This document shows positions 34,527-43,986 of a stretch of DNA of 64,000 nucleotides, one piece after another (position 1 is the stretch's first letter; the number at the start of each line of letters is the position of its first letter). This DNA comes from Algoriphagus boseongensis. GTDB lineage: Bacteria > Bacteroidota > Bacteroidia > Cytophagales > Cyclobacteriaceae. Made by a program: the position numbers and the translations under genes. The stretch is from positions 1 to 64,000 of the forward strand of contig NZ_SNYF01000006.1 of the NCBI RefSeq assembly GCF_004362805.1, read 5' to 3'. The notes under the pieces are model-generated. The model had not been told where the DNA came from, did not search any database, and saw only the letters and a program-made list of their open reading frames with translations.

Positions 34527-35885
34527 ATGATTCTGGTTAACATTATTTCATTTTTTCTTCTCTACTACCTAAAGAAATTCTTTGGGGGGGAATCATTTTC
34601 CCCAGAGTTGAAAAGATATTTCAAATGGGGGATGATTGCCTCTGGCGCCCTGTTTGTAACCGGTGTGTCGGAACTTCCTCCAAAATTACTTTTTGATTTT
34701 CTGTCCCTTCTTTTAGTCGGAGGAATTATCTTTTTGATAATCAATTCTCCAGAATTAGAGAAACAGAAAAATTTGGCAGTTACGCCGCTGCCCATAGTCG
34801 TAGTCTATGTGGTCAGATTTTTATTGGAGACTTTCCTGCCCCAATATTTTGACAAGTTTGAAAACTACCTTACTGCCGCAGGATTTTTTGCAATTATCTG
34901 GGCGGTAACCATGTGGCTTAACCATCGAAAGGAGATGAAATCCCTTCAGATTGAACGGTTAATTTCAAAGGAAAAAGAACGACAACTCTTTCTAGCACAA
35001 GAAAGAAAACAAGAACTTGAGAGGCTAGTTCAAGAGAGAACTTCAGAGATTCTAAGTCAAAAGGAGGAACTTCAAGAAGCACTGAATCATCTGAAATCAA
35101 CCCAAGATCAGCTAGTCCAACAGGAAAAGCTAGCTTCCCTTGGACAATTGACCGCTGGAATTGCCCATGAAATCAAAAACCCTCTCAACTTCATCAACAA
35201 TTTCTCCGAGCTCAGCGAGGATTTTTTGGTTGAAATAGAAAGTGAACTGAAGAAAGATCCTGAAAAATTGGATATGGAAAACATGCTGGATCTTTTGGAA
35301 GATGTGAAGTCCAACATGAAGAAAATTAGGCATCATGGAACTCGTGCGGATAAAATCGTGAAGTCCATGCTGCTTCACTCAAGAGGAGAAAAAGGAGAAT
35401 ACAAAGAGACCGATTTAAACTCCCTGATTGGTGAATATTCAAACTTGGCCTTCCACGGTATGAGAGCTAATCCCAACCCGATCAATGTGGAAATTGTGCT
35501 GAATTTGGACCAGAAAATTCCACCAATAAATCTTAACGCTGAGGACTTTAGCCGAGTCATTCTGAATTTGACCAAAAACGCTTTTGATGCTATGCGCGAC
35601 AAAATAAATGCGGTAAGTTCAGAATATAAAGCTAAATTAGAGTTCAGAACCAAGGACTTGAAGGACAAAGTTTTATTGGAGATCGAAGACAATGGACCCG
35701 GAGTACCTGAAGAAATTCGAGATAAGCTATTGATGCCTTTTTTTACCACCAAAAAAGGGACTGACGGGACTGGATTGGGATTGAGTATCACTCATGATAT
35801 CGTAAAATCCCACGGAGGCACCTTAGAAATAGAATCGAAAGTCGGTGAATTCACGAGATTCAAAATTTTATTACCCAAAGCTTAA
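34527..35885 (+). CDS. Membrane sensor histidine kinase
   Basis: 452 residues. The N-terminal 130 residues hold about five membrane segments with no large extracellular domain, then a coiled coil (about 140-200). Kinase core: His214 in GIAHEIKNPLNF, HATPase with NLTKNAFDAM, DNGPGVP and GTGLGLSI. The core is nearly the same as in the 30396 kinase, including QEKLASLGQLTAG and EDFSRVILNLTKN. This points to duplication with a different input module. Same transcription unit as the neighbours. Confidence 0.92.
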   Translation: MILVNIISFFLLYYLKKFFGGESFSPELKRYFKWGMIASGALFVTGVSELPPKLLFDFLSLLLVGGIIFLIINSPELEKQKNLAVTPLPIVVVYVVRFLLETFLPQYFDKFENYLTAAGFFAIIWAVTMWLNHRKEMKSLQIERLISKEKERQLFLAQERKQELERLVQERTSEILSQKEELQEALNHLKSTQDQLVQQEKLASLGQLTAGIAHEIKNPLNFINNFSELSEDFLVEIESELKKDPEKLDMENMLDLLEDVKSNMKKIRHHGTRADKIVKSMLLHSRGEKGEYKETDLNSLIGEYSNLAFHGMRANPNPINVEIVLNLDQKIPPINLNAEDFSRVILNLTKNAFDAMRDKINAVSSEYKAKLEFRTKDLKDKVLLEIEDNGPGVPEEIRDKLLMPFFTTKKGTDGTGLGLSITHDIVKSHGGTLEIESKVGEFTRFKILLPKA

Positions 35886-35896
35886 ATTTTTATGCT

Positions 35897-36283
35897 ATGA
35901 AAATCATGATTGTAGATGACGAGCAGGATGTCGAGATCCTTTTTGTTCAAAAATTCCGGAAAGAAATCAAGAGCAAATTACTTGAGGTAGAATTTGCCTT
36001 TTCTGGGGAAGAGGCTTTGAGAAAGTTAGGGGAAGCTGGTTCTCCGGACGTGGTTTATGTTTTTTCTGACATCAATATGCCCGGCATGAGCGGACTGGAA
36101 CTTTTGGAAAATATCAAAGCCAGATATCCTAAAATTGAAGTCAGTATGATTTCTGCCTACGGGGATAAAGAAAATTACAACAAAGCAATCAAGTCGGGAG
36201 CCAAGGGATTTTTTACCAAACCTGTGGATTTTGACTCTCTAAAGCATGAGATTGCAGAACTGCTTACCAAAAAATTAAACTGA
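35897..36283 (+). CDS. Single-domain response regulator
   Basis: 128 residues, receiver only, phosphoacceptor Asp58 (FSDINMPGMSG), Lys in FFTKPVDF. It follows its likely kinase by 11 bp. It has the same size and features as the receiver at 34104, as expected for a duplicated kinase-receiver pair. Confidence 0.92.
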   Translation: MKIMIVDDEQDVEILFVQKFRKEIKSKLLEVEFAFSGEEALRKLGEAGSPDVVYVFSDINMPGMSGLELLENIKARYPKIEVSMISAYGDKENYNKAIKSGAKGFFTKPVDFDSLKHEIAELLTKKLN

Positions 36284-36287
36284 TTTT

Positions 36288-37328
36288 ATGGCAAAGATCC
36301 TGGTGGTAGACGACGAGGAAGATTTAGAAATCCTTTTTAGACAAAAATACAGGCAGAAAATCCGATCAGGTGAGTATGAGATGATTTTTGCACTCAATGG
36401 TCAGCAGGCCCTTGACTTACTCAAGGATCATCCTGATGTGGATATGATCTTGAGTGATATCAATATGCCGGTCATGGATGGTTTGACTTTGCTTTCTAAT
36501 ACCAAAGAAAAAAATCCACTTCTAAAGACTATCATAATTTCTGCCTACGGGGATATGGAGAATATCCGAAAGGCAATGAACCTTGGCGCATTTGACTTTG
36601 TCACTAAGCCTGTTGATTTCCAAGATTTGGAAATCACGATGGAAAAGACCTTGGGTTACATCACCCAACTGAAATCTACCCTTCAGGCAATGCGGGAAAA
36701 TAATATCCTCAGAATGTATGTGGATGAAACAGTCCTCAATTTCATGGGGGGAAAAGAAATCGAAAGTGCTTTAATGGAAAATGAAACCATTGAGGCGACG
36801 GTGGCTTTTATCGATTTGGTTGGATTCACCAAGATTTCGGAAAATGAAGACCCGAATACTGTTGTTGGGCTCTTGAATGAATATTTTGACTTAATGGTGA
36901 AGGAAATCATTGAGGAAAAAGGAAGTGTGGATAAGTTTATCGGAGATGCGGTAATGGCGGTTTTCCAAGGGCCAAGACATTTGGAGCGAGCCGTAAAAAC
37001 TGGTTTGGCGATTCGGGATAAAATGGAAGCTATTCCGGAATATTCCGAAAAGACCCATTTTAAACCTCAAGTCTCAATTGGTATAAATTCAGGAGAAATG
37101 GTTTCCGGAAATATCGGTTCAAAATCCCTCAAGCGCTTGGATTATACAGTAATTGGGGACGTAGTGAACGTAGCCTCCAGACTTCAAAATGCCGCTAATG
37201 CATCCCAAATCCTATTATTAGAAAAGTGTGCCTCAATTTTAGATTCTGAATTCAATGTAAAGGTGGTGGGAGAGATGAATTTTAAAAACAAAGCACAACC
37301 GGTTAAGGTGATTGAAATTCTTTCCTAA
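36288..37328 (+). CDS. Receiver-class III adenylate cyclase
   Basis: 346 residues. N-terminal receiver (Asp57 in LSDINMPVMDG), a connecting helix (about 120-140), then a class III cyclase domain with metal-binding Asp176 (FIDLVGFTK) and Asp220 (KFIGDAVMAVF) and the ending DYTVIGDVVNVASRLQ. It would make cAMP under phosphorylation control; guanylate activity cannot be excluded. It starts 4 bp after the previous receiver gene, so it likely is the output of this signalling block. Confidence 0.9.
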   Translation: MAKILVVDDEEDLEILFRQKYRQKIRSGEYEMIFALNGQQALDLLKDHPDVDMILSDINMPVMDGLTLLSNTKEKNPLLKTIIISAYGDMENIRKAMNLGAFDFVTKPVDFQDLEITMEKTLGYITQLKSTLQAMRENNILRMYVDETVLNFMGGKEIESALMENETIEATVAFIDLVGFTKISENEDPNTVVGLLNEYFDLMVKEIIEEKGSVDKFIGDAVMAVFQGPRHLERAVKTGLAIRDKMEAIPEYSEKTHFKPQVSIGINSGEMVSGNIGSKSLKRLDYTVIGDVVNVASRLQNAANASQILLLEKCASILDSEFNVKVVGEMNFKNKAQPVKVIEILS

Positions 37329-37333
37329 ACTTC

Positions 37334-38071
37334 ATGCTATCCTTATTAAGGAAATTGAGAAGAAATTTTTTGGGGAATGGAAGATTCTCCCAATATCTGA
37401 TTTATGCAATTGGTGAGATTTTTTTGGTCGTGATTGGGATATTGATAGCCTTGCAAATCAATAATTGGAACGAAAACAAAAAGCAAAAGCGATATGAGCT
37501 TAAAATGCTCAACGAGCTCTCGAATACCCTGAAAAAGGATAAAAAGTATTTAGGCTCTTTGATCTCCAGGTTGGATCAAAAAGAAAATTCTGTGAACCTT
37601 CTATTGGAAATGCGTGAGACGGGATCAGAAAATCTGGATTCGCTAAGCAGACATTTCCAAAACATGCGGTATGAAATCCTATTTCAATACAATGCAGGAG
37701 CCTATGGATCAATCAAATCAGGTGGATTAGACAAAATTTCTAATGATTCCATTCGAAACAAAATGGAAGATCTTTATGAGTTTTTAATTCCTAGGACTGA
37801 GAAAATCCTAGATAAGCTTGAAGAGTCCAATTCCCTTGAAGAGGAATTAATTGAAAAATTAACCCAGAGGACCATCGTCACAAGAAATAGGAATAAGATA
37901 ATCCAGAGAGTTGCAGTGGATCCCAAGATCATTTATTCGCCAGATTTTTTACAACTACTCCAGGTAAACAAAAGCAATACCTTCGTTTCTAAATCCAGGA
38001 TAGAATCCATCCTACCCGCCATGGCAGAATTGGACTCTTTAATTCAAGTAGAAATAGGGAACCAAGAATGA
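37334..38071 (+). CDS. DUF6090 family membrane protein
   Basis: 245 residues. The N-terminus FSQYLIYAIGEIFLVVIGIL plus ALQINNWNE is the hallmark of DUF6090, with one membrane segment and a mostly helical remainder. The function is unknown. It begins 5 bp after the cyclase gene; co-transcription with the signalling genes is likely, though these proteins also occur in unrelated contexts. Confidence 0.85.
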   Translation: MLSLLRKLRRNFLGNGRFSQYLIYAIGEIFLVVIGILIALQINNWNENKKQKRYELKMLNELSNTLKKDKKYLGSLISRLDQKENSVNLLLEMRETGSENLDSLSRHFQNMRYEILFQYNAGAYGSIKSGGLDKISNDSIRNKMEDLYEFLIPRTEKILDKLEESNSLEEELIEKLTQRTIVTRNRNKIIQRVAVDPKIIYSPDFLQLLQVNKSNTFVSKSRIESILPAMAELDSLIQVEIGNQE

Positions 38072-38175
38072 ACTTCAATGTCCGATAACGATCTATTTTA
38101 CCAACTCACCTTCATTTATTTTTGAATAAAGCCGCGAAATAGTAGATTCATTCCCCTAAATAAAATTGAGTATCA

Positions 38176-38194
38176 CTAAAGGTCAGGCCTTTAG
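38176..38194. promoter_or_regulatory. Short inverted repeat upstream of the amidohydrolase gene
   Basis: CTAAAGG-TCAGG-CCTTTAG, perfect 7-bp arms, 56 bp before the ATG. There is no T-tract, so it is unlikely to be a terminator; it may be an operator or a leader hairpin. Confidence 0.3.
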
Positions 38195-38250
38195 AAAAGC
38201 TAATCACCGATTCCAGAATTCTTTTGCCCTTTTACAGAAAAAAGTAACCT

Positions 38251-41200
38251 ATGAAAAAACTAACCCAACCGGCCTTACTGGTAGCCTTGGGAGCTTCAGT
38301 AAGTATGGCTGCCTTAGTGCCAAAATCTTCCTTTTTGCCTCTCGAAACCAATAAGGAAATCCACATTCAGGACAGCGTCAAAAAAGACTCCCTAGACTAT
38401 CCAAAATTCAAAGATCTTCCATTGAAGCCTGAGAGGGAGGTGAAATTCACAACTTCTGAGGGAACCTGGATGAGTGTGGACGTTAGTCCAGATGGAAAAA
38501 CCATCGCCTTTGATTTGATGGGTGATATTTATACGATTCCTATGGAAGGGGGAAAAGCTACTCCAATCACTACAGGGATAGCTTATGAAACCCATCCTAG
38601 ATTTTCTCCTGATGGGGAAAAAATCCTCTTCACCTCAGACAGAGCTGGGAATGACAATCTTTGGTACATAGATCTGGTCAAAAAAGACACTGTTCAAATT
38701 ACCAAAGACAAAAACGGGGACGTCCCCGGAGCTCATTGGACGCCGGATGGAGATTATATCGTGGTAGCAAAAGGAAGAAGAATCACTAAACTTTGGATGT
38801 ATCACAAAGATGGCGGCGGAGGTATTCAGCTTAATGAAAACCCTGCTACCATGAAAACTATTGACCCATTTGTCAGTCCGGATGGCAAGCAGGTATATTT
38901 TTCTTGGAGAACTGGTTCTTGGAATTACAACGCCATGCTTCCTCAGTACCAAATCGGAACCTATGATTTTGATAAAGGAGAAATCACGAGCATAACATCA
39001 AGATACGGTTCGGCCTTTACTCCAACTTTAAGTAAAGATGGCAACTGGATGGTTTATGGCTCCAGATGGGAAGATAAGACTGGTTTGGTAATCAGAAATC
39101 TAAAAACTGGAGATGAAAAATGGCTAGCCTATCCAGTTCAGCGAGATGAGCAGGAATCCATCGCTCCTCAGGGAGTTTTACCTGCCATGGCATTTACTCC
39201 TGACAGCAAGTTTGTCATTGCATCCTATGGTGGTAAACTTTGGAAATTGCCTGTAGACGGCAGTGCTGCTACTGAAATCCCATTTGAAGCAGATGTCAAA
39301 TTGGCAATGGGACCACGCTTGTACTTCAATTACGAAATCAAGGATACTACCCACAAAGCCGCCACTCAAATCAGAGATGCAGTTCCTTCTCCTGATGGAA
39401 AAAAATTGGCTTTCACAGCTTTGAATAGACTTTATGTGATGGATTATCCAAATGGAAATCCAAGAAGAGTGACCAAAAACGAGTTTACTGAAGCCATGCC
39501 TTCCTGGAGTCCAGACGGAACCCAGTTGGTATTTGTGACTTGGGAAGAGAAAAATGGAGGTAGCATTTTCAAAGCTAACCTTTCAGGAAATGGCGCGATT
39601 ACCAAAATATCTTCTGAATCCGCTTTGTATTCGGGACCAGTTTGGGGACCAAATAATAGAATTGTAGTCTTCAAAGGGCCAAATCGAGTAATGTTTGAAT
39701 CGGAAGGACCGGGTGTGGATGGCTCAGAGGCGGAATTGATTTGGATTCCTGCAAATGGAGGTCCTGCAAGAAAAATCCTTAAGGCCGGAAATTATGGAAA
39801 TGCGCATTTCACTAAAGATACTGCCAGAATTTACCTCAATAGTCCTGGTGGAACTTTGATGAGTGTAAAATGGGATGGAACTGATCCTAAGGAATTGGCC
39901 AAAATCTCCGGAATTACTCCATTTGGTTCCGCTGCAGATCCGCACGATGATCACGAACATAGCGGTTCTGATGTTCGGTATGTTATGGGCAAGCCGATTT
40001 CAAATGCAGATGCGGTAAACTATTGCATGCTTCCTGAGGGATCCAATGCACGTGAACCTCAAATGCGACCAGCGAGTGCCAGCACAATTCTTATGGCTCC
40101 TGAAGGAAATAAGGCTTTGGCACAAGTCAATAATAACGTTTATGTAATCACAATTCCAACAGCCGGGAAAACACCAAGCATCAATGTGGCTGATCCTAAT
40201 TCCAGCGCTTTCCCTTCCAGACAACTTACTGAAATTGGTGGAGAGTGGCCAGCTTGGGAAGCTAATGGGAAAAAAGTTCATTGGTCTTTGGGAAATGGAC
40301 ATTGGGTATATGACATAGAAAGAGCGGAATTTATTGAAGACTCCGTAAAAACCGCTAAAAAGAGCAAAACCTTGGCGGATGCAGATAGTGTTGCTGCTTT
40401 GAAGGCAAGAGGCGAAGATGCAGTTAAGCTAGCGGACTCCCTTGCTAAAGCGGATAAGAAACGAATTGATTCTCTTTTCAAAACCGATAAGGAAAAATTC
40501 AAAGCGGATAGTACTTATAAAGCACAGCTCAAAGAAAAAGAAACCTACAAGCCTGCTGAACACCAGGTGAAAGTATTCTTTGCCAAGGATACGCCTAAAG
40601 GAAGTATTCTTTTGAAGAATGCCAGAATCGTAACCATGAAAGGGGCTGAAGTAATAGAGAATGGAGACATTCTGATTGAGAATAACCGAATCAAAGCCGT
40701 AGGAAAAACCGGAACTCTGGATGCGGGATCAGCAAAAGTCATTGATGCCTCTGGTAAAACGATTACTCCTGGATTCATTGATACCCATGCGCACATGTGG
40801 CCAACCTGGGGATTGCACAAAAACTCTGTCTGGATCTATGCGGCAAACCTAGCTTATGGAGTTACCACTACCAGAGATCCACAGACAGCAACGACAGATG
40901 TGTTGACTTATGGAGACATGGTTGAAGCGGGAATGGTCCCTGGACCTCGGGTCTATTCTACAGGACCTGGTGTGGGCTATTGGATGTATAATCTGAAATC
41001 TCTCGAACAGACCAAAAATGTACTGAAGCAATACAGCAAGTATTTCAATACCCAATACATCAAGATGTATTTGGTGGGCAACCGTCAGCATCGTCAATGG
41101 GTAATCATGGCTGCCAAAGAGCAGCAATTGATGCCTACTACAGAAGGTGGTTTGGATTTCAAACTTAATATGACCCAACTATTTGACGGATATCCAGGAC

Positions 41201-41865
41201 ATGAGCATTCTATTCCGATCTTCCCATTGTACAGTGACGTGACCAAAACAGTTGCACAAAGTAAAATGGCTTATACGCCTACCCTATTGGTGGCTTATGG
41301 CGGTCCTTGGGCTGAAAACTTTTATTACACTACCGAAAGCCCATTGCACGATCCAAAATTGAACCGATTCACCCCTTACGAAGAAATGAATTCAAAGGCC
41401 AGAAGAAGAGTTGGAGGATTGGGTGGATGGTTTGCTCCTGAAGATCATGTCTTCCAAAAGCATGCACAGGGAGTAAATGCCGTTGTGAAGCAAGGTGGAT
41501 TGGCAGGAGTGGGTTCTCACGGACAGCTTCAGGGTCTTGGTTACCATTGGGAACTTTGGTCTGTGGCAAGTGGTGGCATGGAAAATTTAGATGCCCTAAA
41601 AGTGGCTACCATTCTTGGAGCTGAAGCCCTTGGTTTGGATAAAGAACTTGGAAGCATTGAACCTGGGAAGTTGGCTGATTTGGTAATCATGGATAAAAAC
41701 CCATTGGAAAACATCAGAAATACAAATACTATCACCCATGTGGTAAAAGATGGTAGAGTGTATGATGGAAATACCTTGGATGAAGTCCTTCCTAATCCAA
41801 GAAAATTGGATGTAAGCCCCTGGACCAAGCCAGCACCAAAGGTGACAACTTCTGTAAAAGAATAA
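38251..41865 (+). CDS. TolB-type propeller / amidohydrolase fusion, exported
   Basis: 1204 residues with N-terminal signal sequence. Residues about 60-690 are WD40-like PD40 repeats (SVDVSPDGKTIAFD, HPRFSPDGEKILFTSDRAG). A Lys/Ala/Asp-rich linker (about 695-770) leads to an amidohydrolase domain with the metal motif His846-Ala-His848 (FIDTHAHMW) and ending KLADLVIMDKNPL. By family a metal-dependent hydrolase of cyclic amides, peptides or prolidase-like substrates; the propeller may gate access. Substrate unknown. The two-domain architecture recurs in many Bacteroidetes. Confidence 0.88.
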   Translation: MKKLTQPALLVALGASVSMAALVPKSSFLPLETNKEIHIQDSVKKDSLDYPKFKDLPLKPEREVKFTTSEGTWMSVDVSPDGKTIAFDLMGDIYTIPMEGGKATPITTGIAYETHPRFSPDGEKILFTSDRAGNDNLWYIDLVKKDTVQITKDKNGDVPGAHWTPDGDYIVVAKGRRITKLWMYHKDGGGGIQLNENPATMKTIDPFVSPDGKQVYFSWRTGSWNYNAMLPQYQIGTYDFDKGEITSITSRYGSAFTPTLSKDGNWMVYGSRWEDKTGLVIRNLKTGDEKWLAYPVQRDEQESIAPQGVLPAMAFTPDSKFVIASYGGKLWKLPVDGSAATEIPFEADVKLAMGPRLYFNYEIKDTTHKAATQIRDAVPSPDGKKLAFTALNRLYVMDYPNGNPRRVTKNEFTEAMPSWSPDGTQLVFVTWEEKNGGSIFKANLSGNGAITKISSESALYSGPVWGPNNRIVVFKGPNRVMFESEGPGVDGSEAELIWIPANGGPARKILKAGNYGNAHFTKDTARIYLNSPGGTLMSVKWDGTDPKELAKISGITPFGSAADPHDDHEHSGSDVRYVMGKPISNADAVNYCMLPEGSNAREPQMRPASASTILMAPEGNKALAQVNNNVYVITIPTAGKTPSINVADPNSSAFPSRQLTEIGGEWPAWEANGKKVHWSLGNGHWVYDIERAEFIEDSVKTAKKSKTLADADSVAALKARGEDAVKLADSLAKADKKRIDSLFKTDKEKFKADSTYKAQLKEKETYKPAEHQVKVFFAKDTPKGSILLKNARIVTMKGAEVIENGDILIENNRIKAVGKTGTLDAGSAKVIDASGKTITPGFIDTHAHMWPTWGLHKNSVWIYAANLAYGVTTTRDPQTATTDVLTYGDMVEAGMVPGPRVYSTGPGVGYWMYNLKSLEQTKNVLKQYSKYFNTQYIKMYLVGNRQHRQWVIMAAKEQQLMPTTEGGLDFKLNMTQLFDGYPGHEHSIPIFPLYSDVTKTVAQSKMAYTPTLLVAYGGPWAENFYYTTESPLHDPKLNRFTPYEEMNSKARRRVGGLGGWFAPEDHVFQKHAQGVNAVVKQGGLAGVGSHGQLQGLGYHWELWSVASGGMENLDALKVATILGAEALGLDKELGSIEPGKLADLVIMDKNPLENIRNTNTITHVVKDGRVYDGNTLDEVLPNPRKLDVSPWTKPAPKVTTSVKE

Positions 41866-41882
41866 TCTTGATTCAATAAAAG

Positions 41883-41917
41883 AAAAGCCAGCTCAAGAAA
41901 TTGGGCTGGCTTTTTTT
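41883..41917. terminator. Terminator between converging genes
   Basis: AGCCAGC (41886-41892) pairs with GCTGGCT (41905-41911), with an A-run before and T7 after. It serves the amidohydrolase gene and possibly also the tspO transcript. Confidence 0.88.
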
Positions 41918-42380
41918 AGTTCAAATACCAAATGGCAAAATTCAATGCCGTGGCAAAAGAGACCCAGAATAGGTAGGGAACCATCAGGATTGACGCCCAT
42001 TTATTGACTTTCCTGAATTGGAAAATGCAAAGTAAAATCATCACCCAAAGGGGAATGATGACTACCAATCCCAAAATTGGACTCTCCATTCCAAAAAAAG
42101 CTGGAGACCAAAGTGCATTTAAAACTAACTGGATAAAATAAAGTGTCAACAACTGCTTTTTCTGAGGATGCTCACTTTTCCAAATCAAATAGCAGGCAAT
42201 CCCCATTAAAATATAAAGGAGAGTCCAAACGGGTCCGAAAAGCCAATTAGGAGGATTCCAGCTCGGACGATTGATGGTTAAATACCAAGATTGAACTGAA
42301 GTAATGGTAAAAATTGCTCCTAATCCTCCAGCAAGTTGAGGAAGTGCCAGGCTGATTAGTAATTTGACAATTTTAGACAT
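41916..42380 (-). CDS. tspO: TspO/MBR family protein
   Basis: 154 residues, five membrane segments, Trp-rich as in the family: SWYLTINRPSWNPPNWLFGP, VLNALWSPAFF and ATALNFAIWYLN. TspO binds porphyrins and affects tetrapyrrole and oxidative stress handling; in photosynthetic bacteria it links to pigment control. It sits beside the carotenoid genes, but on the other strand. It forms a pair with the DUF4286 gene (1 bp apart). Confidence 0.93.
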   Translation of the reverse strand: MSKIVKLLISLALPQLAGGLGAIFTITSVQSWYLTINRPSWNPPNWLFGPVWTLLYILMGIACYLIWKSEHPQKKQLLTLYFIQLVLNALWSPAFFGMESPILGLVVIIPLWVMILLCIFQFRKVNKWASILMVPYLFWVSFATALNFAIWYLN

Positions 42381-42381
42381 A

Positions 42382-42684
42382 TCAAATGGTCTCTAAAAGT
42401 GTCCGAAAAGCTACTGCTTTATCCTTATACCTTTCTTGAGTTTTTGACCTTAGCAGTACTGCATGTCTTTTCTCATATTCCATCATTTTTTCGATACTCT
42501 CAGTAAAGTATTGAATACAATAATTGGTAGACCCATCTTCTGAATCATGAAGGAGTCTAAAAAATTTATGGTCATGGAATATTCCAGTCTCCAAAACTTC
42601 AGGAATATGGATGCTTTTCATCCAGGAAATAAAATCCTCCTCAATATCAGGAGTAACGTTTATGGTAATATTATATAGAATCAT
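42382..42684 (-). CDS. DUF4286 family protein
   Basis: 100 residues. MILYNITINVTPDIEEDFISW and QYFTESIEKMMEYE fit DUF4286, a ferredoxin-like (dimeric alpha-beta barrel) small protein of unknown role common in Bacteroidetes. First gene of a two-gene unit with tspO. Confidence 0.85.
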   Translation of the reverse strand: MILYNITINVTPDIEEDFISWMKSIHIPEVLETGIFHDHKFFRLLHDSEDGSTNYCIQYFTESIEKMMEYEKRHAVLLRSKTQERYKDKAVAFRTLLETI

Positions 42685-42781
42685 GGGAAGTGAATTGGGT
42701 TTTATTTACTTTTTTTGCCAACAATACTAAGTGAGACAAAGTTAGAAATCCCTAAATGAATCTCCTTCTATTCCTTTAAAT

Positions 42782-43447
42782 ATGCATAAAGTAGTTCCTA
42801 GCAATGGAGAACCTAAATTTTCGAGGGCTTTAATCGGCAAAATAATTATCGTTGCTATTCATTTGGTGGGCTTGTTTGGACTGAGTTTCGAAGAATTTAG
42901 ACCCCTTTTCCAGGATCTCACACCCGCTCAACTTTTACTTTCTCTATTTCTTATTTTGTTTTTTCATAAAGGATGGAATGATGCATTTCCAATTTTTGCT
43001 GCAGCGGCCTTTTGGCTCGGATTCGGAAGCGAGTTAATTGGAATTCATACCGGATACCTTTATGGTGATTATGTCTACGGACCTGTTTTAGGACCAAAAC
43101 TCTGGGAAGTCCCAATTGTAATTGGGGTCAATTGGTTTATCCTTAGCTATTTGACCGGATCAGTTTTTCATAAAGTTCCGAACGATTGGTATGCGGCTTT
43201 CTTGGGTGCTTCAGCCATGACTGCCCTGGACTATATTTTAGAGCCCGTGGCTGTTTATCTTGATTTCTGGGCTTGGAAATGGGACGAAATCCCATGGAGT
43301 AATTACATCAGTTGGTTTGGAGTAGCTTTCTTAATTCATTTGATCTGGAGAAAAGCCAACTTTGAAAAGTCCAACCCCATAGCTTTGTTTTTATTGATTA
43401 CTTGGATCATTTTCTTCACCTTGCTCAACTTTACCTTGGATATCTAG
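42782..43447 (+). CDS. cruF: CruF-like carotenoid 1',2'-hydratase (DUF422)
   Basis: 221 residues with about seven membrane segments. GSELIGIHTGYLYGDYVYGP, then DYILEPVA and a carotenoid biosynthesis protein layout match the CruF/DUF422 family, which adds water to the acyclic psi end of carotenoids to form a 1'-hydroxy group. This fits monocyclic pigments (flexixanthin, myxol type). Its place at the head of the carotenoid genes supports the call. The reaction is assigned by family, not proven. Confidence 0.82.
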   Translation: MHKVVPSNGEPKFSRALIGKIIIVAIHLVGLFGLSFEEFRPLFQDLTPAQLLLSLFLILFFHKGWNDAFPIFAAAAFWLGFGSELIGIHTGYLYGDYVYGPVLGPKLWEVPIVIGVNWFILSYLTGSVFHKVPNDWYAAFLGASAMTALDYILEPVAVYLDFWAWKWDEIPWSNYISWFGVAFLIHLIWRKANFEKSNPIALFLLITWIIFFTLLNFTLDI

Positions 43448-43539
43448 CAAGGCTTTTGATAGAAATATTCCAATTTTGATAACAAAATAGTCTTAAAAAC
43501 ACTTATCACTTCAATTCACCTATTCTGCTTATTGGAACA

Positions 43540-43986
43540 ATGGTAAAGGCAATTGGATTTACAATTCTCGGTTTTGCACTTATGGAATTTTCCGGTTGGT
43601 TTATTCATAAATACCTCATGCACGGCCCGCTGTGGATGATCCACAAAACCCATCACCAGCCTTCCAAATCCTTTTTTGAACTGAACGACCTTTTTTCAGT
43701 TCTATTTGGTGGAATCGCAGTAACCTTATTATTTCTGGGAATAGAAGGATTAGATTACAGGTTTTGGATAGGAACAGGGATTAGCATTTACGGCATGTTG
43801 TACTTTTTTCTTCATGATGTTTTGGTGCATAGAAGATTAAAATGGTTTGACAGGCCGAAAAGCTTTTTCTTAAAAGGAATATTTAAAGCCCATCAGGCAC
43901 ATCATAAAACCAATCAGAAGGACGATGCTGTATCCTTCGGCTTGTTTGTAGTACCAAGGAGATATTTTAAAGACGGAGAAAAGTGA
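43540..43986 (+). CDS. crtZ: Beta-carotene 3-hydroxylase
   Basis: 148 residues. Di-iron membrane hydroxylase with His motifs HKYLMH, HKTHH, HDVLVHRR and HQAHH. CrtZ introduces the 3-hydroxyl on beta rings (zeaxanthin, astaxanthin or the cyclic end of flexixanthin). Its stop overlaps the GTG start of the next gene by 3 bp, so translation is coupled to the photoregulator gene. Confidence 0.9.
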   Translation: MVKAIGFTILGFALMEFSGWFIHKYLMHGPLWMIHKTHHQPSKSFFELNDLFSVLFGGIAVTLLFLGIEGLDYRFWIGTGISIYGMLYFFLHDVLVHRRLKWFDRPKSFFLKGIFKAHQAHHKTNQKDDAVSFGLFVVPRRYFKDGEK

